Source: a candidate division KSB1 bacterium (GTDB lineage: Bacteria > Zhuqueibacterota > JdFR-76 > DREG01). Taken from it: DNA of 12,459 nucleotides. How positions within the stretch are numbered: position 1 is the first letter of the stretch; each line of letters begins with the position of its first letter. The DNA lies in assembly GCA_022566355.1 (NCBI GenBank), contig JADFJB010000131.1, forward strand, positions 1 through 12,459, in the 5' to 3' direction. The position numbers and the translations under genes are program-made. Positions 1 through 7,389 of the stretch are shown one piece after another. The notes under the pieces were generated by a model. The model was not told the DNA's origin and ran no database searches. It saw only the letters and a list, made by a program, of their open reading frames with translations.

Positions 1-1004
1 CGATCATGTTTTTCTCCGGAGATTTTGTATTTGTCGGTAGCGTGGGACGACCCGATCTGTTAGAGAAAGCTGCCGGTATTGTTGGAACACAGGAATCAGG
101 TGCACGCCAGTTGTTCCATTCATTGAAAAAATTTTCTGCTTTGCCGGATCATGTGCAGGTATTACCGGGACATGGTGCAGGATCAGCTTGCGGTAAGGCT
201 TTGGGAGCAGTCCCTGCTACAACCGTAGGATATGAGAAATTAGTCAATTGGGCTTTGCAAGATCAAAGTGAAGAGGAATTTGTCGAGACTTTATTGGATG
301 GGCAACCCGAAGTGCCAGCTTATTTTTCAATCATGAAAAGATTAAATAAACAGGGCCCTGATGTACTTGGAGGTTTGCCAAGTCTTAAAAAACTTGGTTT
401 GGATGAATTAAATAAAGCGATTGATTCCGGATTGATGATGATCGATGCCCGTGATAAACTAACTTTTTCTAGAGGTCATATACCGGGAAGTATCAATATC
501 CAAAATACTCCATCATTTAGCAATTGGACCGGTTGGTTCCTGGATTACACAAAACCGTTTGTTTTGGTAACGTTTGAAAATCAATCGGACATTATAAATC
601 GGAAATTGATCCGGGTTGGTTTGGACCTGTGTCTTGGTTATTTTATAGATGTTAAAACTTGGCGTGAATGTGGCAACCCATTAGAGCAGTTGGAGCAAGT
701 GGAGCCTCAAACATTACAAAATTTAGCCGTTAATAATCAAGTTCAAATATTAGATATTAGATCCAGATCGGAATATGAAACTGAACATATCCCCGGAGCT
801 GAACATATCCATTTGGGTAGATTAGAGGATTACCTGGATAGATTACCTGGCAACAGAAAAATTGTTTTACATTGTAAAAGCGGTGACCGGTCAAGTATAG
901 GCTGCAGCTTTCTACAAAGCAAGGGGATTAAGAACATTGCCAATTTAACCGGCGGCATTACTGCCTGGAAAAAAGCAGGATATGAGGTTGTAAAAGAACG
1001 GTAA
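1..1004 (+). CDS. Metallo-beta-lactamase/double-rhodanese fusion, persulfide-dioxygenase/CstB-like (5' partial)
   Basis: The reading frame is open to the window's left edge, so the N-terminal part of the hydrolase domain, including the expected HxHxDH metal motif, lies outside. Numbering from the Met at position 6, the visible part starts in the metallo-beta-lactamase fold: SGDFVFVGSVGRPDL carries the metal-bridging Asp (D6), and LPGHGAGSACGK carries a metal His (H56) in a signature typical of the ETHE1/CstB/Blh group. A first rhodanese domain (about 125-225) has no Cys in its active-site loop. A second (about 235-330) has an intact loop, CKSGDR, with Cys290. Known family members oxidise glutathione or low-molecular-weight persulfides, or move sulfane sulfur, in the cytoplasm, so sulfide/persulfide detoxification is the likely role. 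The gene converges with the ABC permease, 22 bases apart. The class is clear; the exact substrate is not. Confidence 0.85.
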   Translation, partial: IMFFSGDFVFVGSVGRPDLLEKAAGIVGTQESGARQLFHSLKKFSALPDHVQVLPGHGAGSACGKALGAVPATTVGYEKLVNWALQDQSEEEFVETLLDGQPEVPAYFSIMKRLNKQGPDVLGGLPSLKKLGLDELNKAIDSGLMMIDARDKLTFSRGHIPGSINIQNTPSFSNWTGWFLDYTKPFVLVTFENQSDIINRKLIRVGLDLCLGYFIDVKTWRECGNPLEQLEQVEPQTLQNLAVNNQVQILDIRSRSEYETEHIPGAEHIHLGRLEDYLDRLPGNRKIVLHCKSGDRSSIGCSFLQSKGIKNIANLTGGITAWKKAGYEVVKER

Positions 1005-1026
1005 AAACAGCTGGTCTTCTATCATC

Positions 1027-2220
1027 TCACATTCTAAAAATTGTCTGCTCCCTGCCAAACCATTTTGAACATGCCCACAAACTTACTCCTGCTAAAAGAA
1101 AAAGCGACGCATAAACAACGACGAGATATTCTACCTGTATGGTTCCTGCCAAAATTGTTTTGGTAGCAAGTGAAATATTAAGGATCGGTATTAAGGCAGT
1201 GGTAAAGTTTAGCTCGATTCCAGGCAACAATCCGATCGCAGCAGGTATAATAACCATAAAATTCAGGGGTGTAATAATGCTTTGTGCTTCTTTAAATGAT
1301 TTTGCAAAAATAGATAATCCTAACATTACGGCGGCAAAAAAAGCCGTAAGGGGTAACAATAAAGACAACACCATCACAATAGATTTTGTTTCGAGTAGTC
1401 CAAGAATAGCGTTTAAAAATTCCGGCGGTATTTCGCCAATCTGGCGAATCCCTATATAAATACCCAAAATAGACAGAGCGGCTGAAGTAAAGCCTGCAAA
1501 TGAAACAATTGTGAATTTTCCCAACAAGATCTGAAATCTACTGGCGGGGGATGCAAGGAGGGTTTCAAGCGTTCCTCTTTCTTTTTCACCTGCGGCAAGG
1601 TCGATTGCAGGATACATCGCGCCCATGAAACAAAAAATCACAAACATATATGGCAGCATTCCACCGATAAGTTTACCTACCTTTTCCTTGGTGCTTGCGA
1701 CATCAATTTGAGTTAGATCGAGGGTTTCAACAATGCTCTCATCTAAATTTAATTCCGCCAATCTTTTCTTTAGAAGCTCATCTCTAAAGTCATCAACAAG
1801 TGTTCGGAGTCTTCTTCTCGTAATATTTTCATCGACTGTGGATCTATAGTACATCGAAATTCCCCCCGCCTCATGAGTTTTAATCTTTGCATCAAAGTCT
1901 TCCGCCAAAATAAGTGCGGCATCGATGCTATCCTTCAAAATAAAGGATTGTACACTATCTACTTGAATGTCAGCAATAATTTTAAAATCGTCGAGTGCAG
2001 ATAGTTTTTGTGCAAATTCTTCGGCATTCCCATTTGTGATTAGGGCAAGTGTAATTGTTTTTTCTTTAGCTTTCTTTGCAAAAGACATACTGATTTTCAT
2101 AAATATTCCCATCATTACCGGAATCAAAAGCAATGGAATGAGGACCATGAAAAAGAGGGTGCGGCGGTCGCGTATCGTGTCGATAAATTCTTTCTTAATG
2201 ATAGTCAAAATCGTGTTCAT
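1027..2220 (-). CDS. natB: ABC-2 type exporter permease, NatB-like
   Basis: This 397-residue protein is the membrane subunit of an ABC exporter. The N-terminus (KKEFIDTIRDRRTLFF, then a hydrophobic segment about 21-42) is typical of NatB/ABC-2 permeases. A hydrophilic, probably extracytoplasmic domain spans about 45-185. Five or so membrane segments follow between 186 and 390, with the hallmark loop EKERGTLETLLASP near 212-225. Its ATG overlaps the stop of the ATPase gene by one base (TAATG), and an AGAGGAGG ribosome binding site lies inside the end of the ATPase gene, so translation should be coupled. NatAB of Bacillus exports Na+, but related pairs export other substrates, so the substrate here is open. 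Confidence 0.85.
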   Translation of the reverse strand: MNTILTIIKKEFIDTIRDRRTLFFMVLIPLLLIPVMMGIFMKISMSFAKKAKEKTITLALITNGNAEEFAQKLSALDDFKIIADIQVDSVQSFILKDSIDAALILAEDFDAKIKTHEAGGISMYYRSTVDENITRRRLRTLVDDFRDELLKKRLAELNLDESIVETLDLTQIDVASTKEKVGKLIGGMLPYMFVIFCFMGAMYPAIDLAAGEKERGTLETLLASPASRFQILLGKFTIVSFAGFTSAALSILGIYIGIRQIGEIPPEFLNAILGLLETKSIVMVLSLLLPLTAFFAAVMLGLSIFAKSFKEAQSIITPLNFMVIIPAAIGLLPGIELNFTTALIPILNISLATKTILAGTIQVEYLVVVYASLFLLAGVSLWACSKWFGREQTIFRM

Positions 2221-2987
2221 TATGCCTCCTCTACTAAACGGATAAATTCGTCTTCCAAAGATCGTAATTTCATATTTTTAGTAAAATATTCATAACTATC
2301 GTTGTAAAGTAATTTACCCTTGTGAATGATCGCTAATTGATCACTAAGCAAGCTCACTTCCGACATAATGTGGGTGGAAAAAATCACAGTCTTACCGGCA
2401 TTACGAAAATCGCGAATTAAACTAACGATTTCCTTTGAAGTGATTACATCCAGGCCGGTTGTCGGTTCATCAAACACCACGACATCCGGATCATGAATGA
2501 TGGTACGGGCAATAGACACTTTTTGCTTCATGCCTGATGATAACTTAGCAATTCTCCGTTTTGCAAATTCGTGAATTCCAAGCCGGTCAAAGATTTCATC
2601 TCGCCGTTTGACAAAAATGGATTTGTCCATTTGATTGAGGTCTGCGTAGTATTTGATAAATTCCATGGGTGTCAATCGGTCGTACAATCCGGTTGTTCCC
2701 GTTAAAAAGCCCAGACTGCCCCGAACTTTGCGGGAGTCTTTTACTACATCATAACCCGCTACGGAAACGCTACCGGAAGTGGGTTTCAACATGGTAGCTA
2801 TAATTCGCAATACTGTGGTTTTACCGGCGCCGTTGGGTCCTAGCAAAGAAAACACCTTGCCAGGTTCACATTTGAAACTGACGCCGGCAACAGCATCTAT
2901 GGTGGAACCTTCAAAGCCCTTGCCCATTTCCCTTTTTTGTTTTCTGGACAACTTAAAAGTTTTATATAAATCTTTGATTTCGATCAT
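2220..2987 (-). CDS. natA: ABC exporter ATP-binding subunit, NatA-like
   Basis: A 255-residue ATPase that should drive the adjacent permease from the cytoplasmic face. The nucleotide-binding motifs are complete: Walker A GPNGAGKTT (50-58), signature LSSGMKQK (149-156), Walker B VVVFDEP with the D-loop TTGLD (about 169-180) and H-loop His206. I place the start at the ATG at 2987 because GGGAGGAAG stands 6 to 14 bases upstream and the product then begins MIEIKDLYKTF, as usual for the family. An in-frame ATG at 3017 would add ten uncharacteristic residues. The stop overlaps the permease start by one base, giving a two-gene operon read leftward. Confidence 0.9.
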   Translation of the reverse strand: MIEIKDLYKTFKLSRKQKREMGKGFEGSTIDAVAGVSFKCEPGKVFSLLGPNGAGKTTVLRIIATMLKPTSGSVSVAGYDVVKDSRKVRGSLGFLTGTTGLYDRLTPMEFIKYYADLNQMDKSIFVKRRDEIFDRLGIHEFAKRRIAKLSSGMKQKVSIARTIIHDPDVVVFDEPTTGLDVITSKEIVSLIRDFRNAGKTVIFSTHIMSEVSLLSDQLAIIHKGKLLYNDSYEYFTKNMKLRSLEDEFIRLVEEA

Positions 2988-3284
2988 CAGGTTCTTCCTC
3001 CCAGATAATGGATTCAAATCAACTGAAATTTTACAATATAGTCCAGGGAGATTATCAATGTCAAGTGCTGAATAATTTTAATCGTATGTTCCCGGAAACT
3101 TTTCTTACTCATGTTGAATTTTCTTGAAAATGAATACCAAAAAATAATTGCTTTTCAGCCATATGCAATTAAATTTCATCTATTCAATTAGGTGTAAAAT
3201 AAATTGAACTTCGATAATTTCTGTTCATATAGTTACTTATACTTTAATCTTTCTGTAATATTCAATATAGAGATTTATTTATAA
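2988..3284. other. Divergent intergenic region upstream of the ABC operon and the DAHP synthase gene
   Basis: About 297 bases of very AT-rich sequence between two divergent transcription units, with no credible coding frame. It must hold promoters for both sides. On the plus strand a TATACT box (3238-3243) lies about 40 bases before the DAHP synthase ATG and could be a -10 element, but no good -35 sits at the usual spacing (TTGAAC at 3204-3209 is too far away). I see no clear operator, riboswitch or leader-peptide attenuator. Confidence 0.4.
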
Positions 3285-4646
3285 ATGAAAAACTGGACAA
3301 CAGACAGTTGGAAATCATTCAAGGCTTTTCAGCAGCCTGAATACAGTGATCCTGAAAAATATGGTAAAGTTTTGGGGACGATTTGCGCGTATCCAGCCCT
3401 GGTTTTTCCTGGGGAAGTCGTAAAACTAAAAGAGCAAATTGCCAAGGCAGGAGAGAGAAAAGCATTTATATTACAGGGAGGGAGTTGTGCCGAGAAATTT
3501 ATTGATTGCAATGAAGTAAGTATAACCAACCAGATTAAAATTTTGTTACAAATGAGTGTTATTTTAACTTATGGAGCACGAAAATCAATTATCAAAATCG
3601 GGCGCATTGCCGGCCAATACGCAAAACCCCGCTCCAATGTTACTGAAATTGTAGACGGCCAACTCATTTCAAGTTACCTTGGCGACAGCGTCAATGATTA
3701 TACACCAAATCTTGCCGCACGAACTCCGGATCCTGAAAGGTTACTTCAGAGTTATCATCATTCGGCGGCCACACTAAATTATATCCGTGCAATGATTGAC
3801 GGTGGTTTTGCCGATCTGCATCATCCATACAACTGGAATCTGCATTCCATTGAAAAATCACCTAAATGGCCGGATTACCAGAAAATTGTTGCTCAAATAT
3901 TAGACGCAATCGATTTCATGGAATCTTTCGGAGGCGCTCGTAAAGAAAGCCTGAATAAGATTGATTTCTTTACTTCCCATGAAGGGCTGTTGCTTGGTTA
4001 TGAAGAAGCAATGACTCGCAAAGATCCGCAATCACAAAAGTATTATAATTTGGGAGCTCATATGGTGTGGATTGGGGAGAGGTCCAGGGATGTTAATGGC
4101 GCCCATGTTGAATACTTTCGCGGAATTTCAAATCCAATTGGAATGAAAGTCGGACCTACTTGCACGGCTGATGAACTTTTAAAATTACTCTCCATCTTAA
4201 ACCCCGACAATGAGCCAGGCAAAATCACATTAATTACCAGAATGGGTGCTAGTAAGGTGGATGATATTCTACCAGGTTTAGTTAAGGCGGTACAAAAATC
4301 AGGCAATGTCGTGACTTGGTGCTGCGATCCAATGCATGGCAACACAATCATTGGCAATGGAAAATTGAAAACACGCAATTTTTCAGTTATTCTGGATGAA
4401 CTAAAAAGGAGTTTTCTTATTCACATTGAGAACCAATCCTATCTTGCGGGTGTGCATTTTGAGCTTACCGGTGAAGATGTTAGCGAGTGTATTGGCGGAT
4501 CGGTTAATCTTACGGATGAGGAGCTTCAAAGAAATTATTCAAGCTATTGCGATCCACGGTTGAACTATTCACAAAGTTTGGAAATGGCTTTTCTCATCAC
4601 ACAATTATTGCATGAAAATTATAGTTCTTTTCGCTCCCTTTCTTGA
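3285..4646 (+). CDS. Class II 3-deoxy-D-arabino-heptulosonate 7-phosphate (DAHP) synthase
   Basis: This 453-residue enzyme condenses phosphoenolpyruvate and erythrose 4-phosphate, the first step of the shikimate pathway to aromatic amino acids. It belongs to the plant/mycobacterial class II family and is about full length. The four metal-ligand positions known from the family can be seen: Cys68 (QGGSCAE), His351 (DPMHGNT), Glu393 (VHFELTGEDV) and Asp423 (CDPRLN). Substrate-binding motifs are also present: AGQYAKPRS (109-117), FFTSHEGLLLGYE (228-240), VWIGERSR (261-268), MKVGP (287-291) and LITRMGA (316-322). Two motifs deviate: GGDCAE reads GGSCAE, and the usual HRAEGTHPGGxH segment reads HIENQSYLAGVH (380-391). 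It could be a divergent housekeeping copy or a paralogue for a specialised aromatic. No strong Shine-Dalgarno sequence precedes the ATG. Confidence 0.93.
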   Translation: MKNWTTDSWKSFKAFQQPEYSDPEKYGKVLGTICAYPALVFPGEVVKLKEQIAKAGERKAFILQGGSCAEKFIDCNEVSITNQIKILLQMSVILTYGARKSIIKIGRIAGQYAKPRSNVTEIVDGQLISSYLGDSVNDYTPNLAARTPDPERLLQSYHHSAATLNYIRAMIDGGFADLHHPYNWNLHSIEKSPKWPDYQKIVAQILDAIDFMESFGGARKESLNKIDFFTSHEGLLLGYEEAMTRKDPQSQKYYNLGAHMVWIGERSRDVNGAHVEYFRGISNPIGMKVGPTCTADELLKLLSILNPDNEPGKITLITRMGASKVDDILPGLVKAVQKSGNVVTWCCDPMHGNTIIGNGKLKTRNFSVILDELKRSFLIHIENQSYLAGVHFELTGEDVSECIGGSVNLTDEELQRNYSSYCDPRLNYSQSLEMAFLITQLLHENYSSFRSLS

Positions 4647-4752
4647 AGAGAAGATTATTCTATTATTTTTATCCTTGCTATTCATCTCATCTAAAATTAT
4701 CTTCAAAACCATACTATTTTTTTAAGCAAATCATTTCTTTGAGGTTATTCAT

Positions 4753-5703
4753 TTGAACCAAAAAAATGATATCATAACAACTGAACAAGAAAACTATGAG
4801 CGGCTCAGCGTCGAAGCAATTGATGCAATTTTAGGCAAACCGTTCAAAGTATTGGATGATGGTTTTGTCCGCGTGATTGATTACATGGGATCTGATGAAT
4901 CAATCGTCCAGGCTGCCCGTGTTTCTTATGGGAAGGGCACTAAAAAAATTCAGCAAGACAGGGGATTGATTCGTTATTTGTTGCGCCACAGGCATACCAC
5001 TCCTTTCGAAATGTGTGAAATTAAATTTCACGTACGAGTACCTATGGATTGCTGGCGGCAGTGGATCAGACATCGTACTGCAAATATAAATGAATACTCA
5101 ACCCGCTACTCCATTGCAATTGATGCTTCTCAAACAACTAAACCGGATGAATGGCGGCTGCAGGCAAAAGGCAATCGTCAGGGGAGCGTTGGTTTTCTTG
5201 ATTCGCAGACTGGGGAAATCTTAAGCAAAAAAGAAGCAGAATTACAGAATTTATCTCGTCAGTCGTATGAAGAACGATTGGAAGCAGGAGTAGCCAGGGA
5301 ACAAGCTCGCAAGGATTTGCCGTTATCCACCTACACGGAGGCTTACTGGAAAATAGATTTGTACAATTTGTTTCATTTTCTCAGCCTTAGGATGGATGAG
5401 CATGCTCAGGAAGAAATTCGTGTTTATGCTAAGGTCATTGGGGAAGAAATTGTCAAGCCTTGGTGCCCAATTGCCTGGGAAGCATTTTTAGATTTCAGTC
5501 TTCATTCGTTCGGTTTTTCTCGACTTGAGCATTTTATCCTAAAAGAAGTCATTGCAGGAAATAGTGACAAGGCCATTCAGCTTGCAGTTGAATTCGGATT
5601 ATTACCAGCCGATTTAAGCCAAATTAAAAAGAACAGAGAAAGAGCCGAGTTAGAAGCCAAATTGTGCCAACTTGGACTCAATATTCCGTGGCAACTAAAA
5701 TAA
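4753..5703 (+). CDS. thyX: Flavin-dependent thymidylate synthase ThyX
   Basis: ThyX makes dTMP from dUMP with methylene-tetrahydrofolate as carbon donor and FAD/NAD(P)H as reductant, replacing ThyA. The defining motif RHRxxxxNExS is present as RHRTANINEYSTRY (106-119). It is preceded by RYLLRHRHTTPFEMCEIKFHV-type sequence (74-94), which normally helps bind FAD and dUMP. The protein has 316 residues, toward the long end for the family, with extra sequence after the motif (about 125-170). The start is TTG at 4753: GAGG at 4741-4744 is spaced eight bases from it, and no in-frame ATG comes before residue 45, which would delete conserved sequence. A 105-base AT-rich gap separates it from the DAHP synthase gene; the selenoprotein gene follows after 56 bases. 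Confidence 0.95.
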   Translation: MNQKNDIITTEQENYERLSVEAIDAILGKPFKVLDDGFVRVIDYMGSDESIVQAARVSYGKGTKKIQQDRGLIRYLLRHRHTTPFEMCEIKFHVRVPMDCWRQWIRHRTANINEYSTRYSIAIDASQTTKPDEWRLQAKGNRQGSVGFLDSQTGEILSKKEAELQNLSRQSYEERLEAGVAREQARKDLPLSTYTEAYWKIDLYNLFHFLSLRMDEHAQEEIRVYAKVIGEEIVKPWCPIAWEAFLDFSLHSFGFSRLEHFILKEVIAGNSDKAIQLAVEFGLLPADLSQIKKNRERAELEAKLCQLGLNIPWQLK

Positions 5704-5759
5704 TATTTTAATTAATTCATCTAATCCACTCATACTCAATAAAATTAACCGGAGGTTCT

Positions 5760-6164
5760 ATGAATAAATCAATAAATAAAATGGGAATATCATTTTTCGT
5801 AGTGTTATTCTTCATTAATTTGTTAATGATCAATTTTGGTTGTTCCAAAAGTGAAGAGCAATCAGTTGATGATGCTACTCAACTAAAAGCAAATTTGGTT
5901 TATTATTCAATGCCTGGCTGACCATTCTGCGCTAAGATACAAACCATCGTGAATGGTTTAGAAGAAACAAATAAAGGAGTATTGGCTTGTGAAATCCGAA
6001 ATGCTATGGATGAGAAGGGTAAAGTAGAAATTTCCGAATTAGGTTTTAAAACCCACGGAATGGTTTTTTACGATCCTGATGGTAACATCCTCAAAAAGAT
6101 AGATGGACACAAGATGACCGAAGAAGAAATTGATTCAGCAGTGAATGAAATTTTAGGAATTTAA
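5760..6164 (+). CDS. Selenocysteine-containing thioredoxin-like lipoprotein (UxxC; TGA at 5919-5921 read as Sec54)
   Basis: From the ATG at 5760, preceded by GGAGG (5751-5755), the frame stays open except for one TGA at codon 54 and ends at TAA 6162-6164, giving 134 residues. The TGA sits in YYSMPG-U-PFCAK, exactly where the first Cys of a thioredoxin CxxC motif belongs, and the resolving Cys57 is intact. Upstream is a lipoprotein-type signal (hydrophobic 10-26, then NFGC, Cys28). Downstream sequence is collinear with a thioredoxin-like fold: helix after the motif, then FKTHGMVFYDPDGNILKKIDGH. The usual cis-Pro position appears to be HG. A hairpin begins at the TGA. UGA is an ordinary stop in other genes here, so reassignment is unlikely. 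I infer a membrane-anchored extracytoplasmic redox protein. The alternative is a nonsense-mutated pseudogene; GTG at 5949 could start a 71-residue remnant lacking the active site. Confidence 0.86.
5919..5958 (+). promoter_or_regulatory. Candidate bacterial SECIS hairpin at the in-frame TGA
   Basis: GACCATTC (5920-5927) can pair with GAATGGTT (5951-5958): seven Watson-Crick pairs plus one G-U, closing a 39-nucleotide hairpin whose base includes the last two bases of the UGA. Above it GCG (5929-5931) can pair with CGT (5948-5950) if T5928 bulges, leaving a 16-base loop; an alternative inner stem pairs GAT (5936-5938) with ATC (5946-5948). Size and placement resemble the E. coli fdhF SECIS, which also starts at its UGA. 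The usual early loop G is not evident, so the apical structure is uncertain. Confidence 0.6.
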
Positions 6165-6186
6165 ATAAATCAATCCTTTGTTACTT

Positions 6187-6220
6187 AGCCCGGTTCAAAA
6201 ATTAAGAGCCGGGCTTTTTT
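6187..6220 (+). terminator. Rho-independent terminator after the selenoprotein gene
   Basis: AGCCCGGTTC (6187-6196) pairs with GAGCCGGGCT (6206-6215), ten pairs with one T-G wobble, around a nine-base AT loop, followed directly by a T run (6215-6220). It lies 22 bases past the TAA. It should end the transcript carrying the selenoprotein and separate it from the cyclophilin gene. Confidence 0.93.
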
Positions 6221-6224
6221 AATA

Positions 6225-6247
6225 ATTTTGATTTTGAAGATCAAAAT
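6225..6247. repeat. Short AT-rich inverted repeat before the cyclophilin gene
   Basis: ATTTTGAT (6225-6232) and ATCAAAAT (6240-6247) form an 8-base inverted repeat around a 7-base centre, just after the terminator and 22 bases before the GAGGAG ribosome binding site. It could be an operator or part of a leader, but in such AT-rich DNA it could also be chance. Confidence 0.3.
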
Positions 6248-6282
6248 AAGCTTAATGAATTATTACTTTGAGGAGCTAAATA

Positions 6283-6324
6283 ATGCCTAGAATGGTTCAT
6301 TTTGAAATACGTCATGCAGTGTAA
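6283..6324 (+). other. Possible 13-codon leader reading frame overlapping the cyclophilin start
   Basis: ATG at 6283, seven bases after GAGGAG, opens MPRMVHFEIRHAV and stops at TAA 6322-6324, just past the candidate cyclophilin starts (TTG 6302, ATG 6314). It could couple translation into the cyclophilin gene, or mark a single-base indel (real or a sequencing error) that detached the original start from the gene. Confidence 0.4.
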
Positions 6325-6910
6325 ATTCAAAGTCTTCATTCTTATTGTCGTTTCGATTGTATCCATTCATACAATTTCATGTTCTAACCAAAATAATTTT
6401 ATTCATGTGGTTATTCAAACTGAACTGGGCGATATAGAAGTTGCCATAGATTCAGTCAATGCTCCGAACACTTCGGTTAATTTCCTAAAATATGTGGATG
6501 AAGGATTTTACTCCACAGGCAGTTTCTATCGAACTGTAAAATTAGACAATCAACCAGACAATGATGTATGGATCGAAGTGATTCAAGGCGGTATTAATCG
6601 TGAATATAGAGATAAGCAATTTCCACCAATCAACCTGGAACGGACAAATCAAACCCATGTAAACCATGAAGATGGAGCGATCTCCATGGCTCGATCAGGT
6701 CCGGATACCGCAACTTCAGCTTTTTTTATTTGCATTGGCAACCAACCCTCTCTTGATTTTGGCGGAGATCGAAATCCGGATGGACAAGGTTTCGCAGCAT
6801 TCGGAAAAGTTACGCATGGAATGAAGATTATCAGAAATATTCAGTCTTCCCCGGCAGAAGGACAGGGATTAACCCCAGCAATAAAAATTATTAATATCAA
6901 ACGGAAGTAA
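6302..6910 (+). CDS. Cyclophilin-type peptidyl-prolyl cis-trans isomerase, lipoprotein
   Basis: Cyclophilins catalyse isomerisation of X-Pro bonds during folding. The domain begins near residue 36 (VVIQTELGDIEVAID) and shows the usual blocks: NFLKYVDEGFYSTGSFYR with the catalytic-region Phe-Tyr-Arg, VIQGG, GAISMARSGPDTATSAFFI (the loop normally reading MAR...SQFFI) and FAAFGKV. The N-terminus is basic then hydrophobic and ends in TISC (Cys27), a plausible lipobox, so it is probably anchored facing the periplasm. The start is uncertain. TTG at 6302 gives 202 residues, and ATG at 6314 gives 198 with a cleaner signal peptide. The only good Shine-Dalgarno (GAGGAG, 6270-6275) instead serves an ATG at 6283 in another frame, which stops at 6324 after 13 codons. 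Confidence 0.9.
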   Translation: MKYVMQCKFKVFILIVVSIVSIHTISCSNQNNFIHVVIQTELGDIEVAIDSVNAPNTSVNFLKYVDEGFYSTGSFYRTVKLDNQPDNDVWIEVIQGGINREYRDKQFPPINLERTNQTHVNHEDGAISMARSGPDTATSAFFICIGNQPSLDFGGDRNPDGQGFAAFGKVTHGMKIIRNIQSSPAEGQGLTPAIKIINIKRK

Positions 6911-7008
6911 GCCTGGATTATTGGCTTGAATTAATGGGATTCTTGCAATAGTTTTTTGATTAATCATTAACGTTGGATATAAATAACGAAACTAAAATAG
7001 GAGCATGT

Positions 7009-7380
7009 ATGCCGAAACTTACGATTGAAGGATTCGGATCATATGAGGTCGAAAGGGGAAAGCGATTGGTAAATGCAATTGAATCCAATAACGTTGATAT
7101 TGGGCATCGTTGCGGCGGAAATGCTAAATGCACCACTTGTAGAGTCGTGTTTTCTGAGGGAGAACCAACCACGATGACCCAGGCTGAATATGATAAATTA
7201 GAAGAAAAGGAACTTTTTGGCGAAGTCCGGCTTTCATGCCAGATTGTATGTGATCATGATATGTCTCTGAAACCATTAATGCGTCAGTCGGAAATGGGTT
7301 GGGATGATCCGGGTCCGGAGACTGAAAATTATGTGACGCCTGAAGCCAAGTGGCTGCCAATTGAAGAACTCAAAAAGTAA
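7009..7380 (+). CDS. [2Fe-2S] ferredoxin, adrenodoxin-like cysteine spacing
   Basis: A 123-residue soluble electron carrier. The cluster ligands are Cys35, Cys41, Cys44 and Cys77: HRCGGNAKCTTCRVVF gives the CX5CX2C spacing of adrenodoxin-type and related bacterial ferredoxins, and VRLSCQ supplies the fourth Cys. An acidic C-terminal tail (about 98-123) extends beyond the core. I chose the ATG at 7009 because AGGAG (6999-7003) lies five bases before it and the fold starts at once with PKLTIEGFGSYEV; an upstream TTG at 6973 has no ribosome binding site. The rhomboid gene begins nine bases after the stop, so the two are probably co-transcribed. The redox partner is not evident from neighbours. 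Confidence 0.92.
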   Translation: MPKLTIEGFGSYEVERGKRLVNAIESNNVDIGHRCGGNAKCTTCRVVFSEGEPTTMTQAEYDKLEEKELFGEVRLSCQIVCDHDMSLKPLMRQSEMGWDDPGPETENYVTPEAKWLPIEELKK

Positions 7381-7389
7381 TAATGAGTT

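Noticed and set aside
5919-5921. TGA as a reassigned Trp or Gly codon
   Set aside because: TGA ends the permease, DAHP synthase, hydrolase and thrC genes in this window, and no other gene here contains an in-frame TGA, so a global code change does not fit.
5949-6164. A stand-alone 71-residue gene starting at GTG 5949
   Set aside because: It lacks a ribosome binding site and would start within the thioredoxin fold after the active site. The upstream frame with signal peptide and GGAGG explains it better as the C-terminal part of the selenoprotein.
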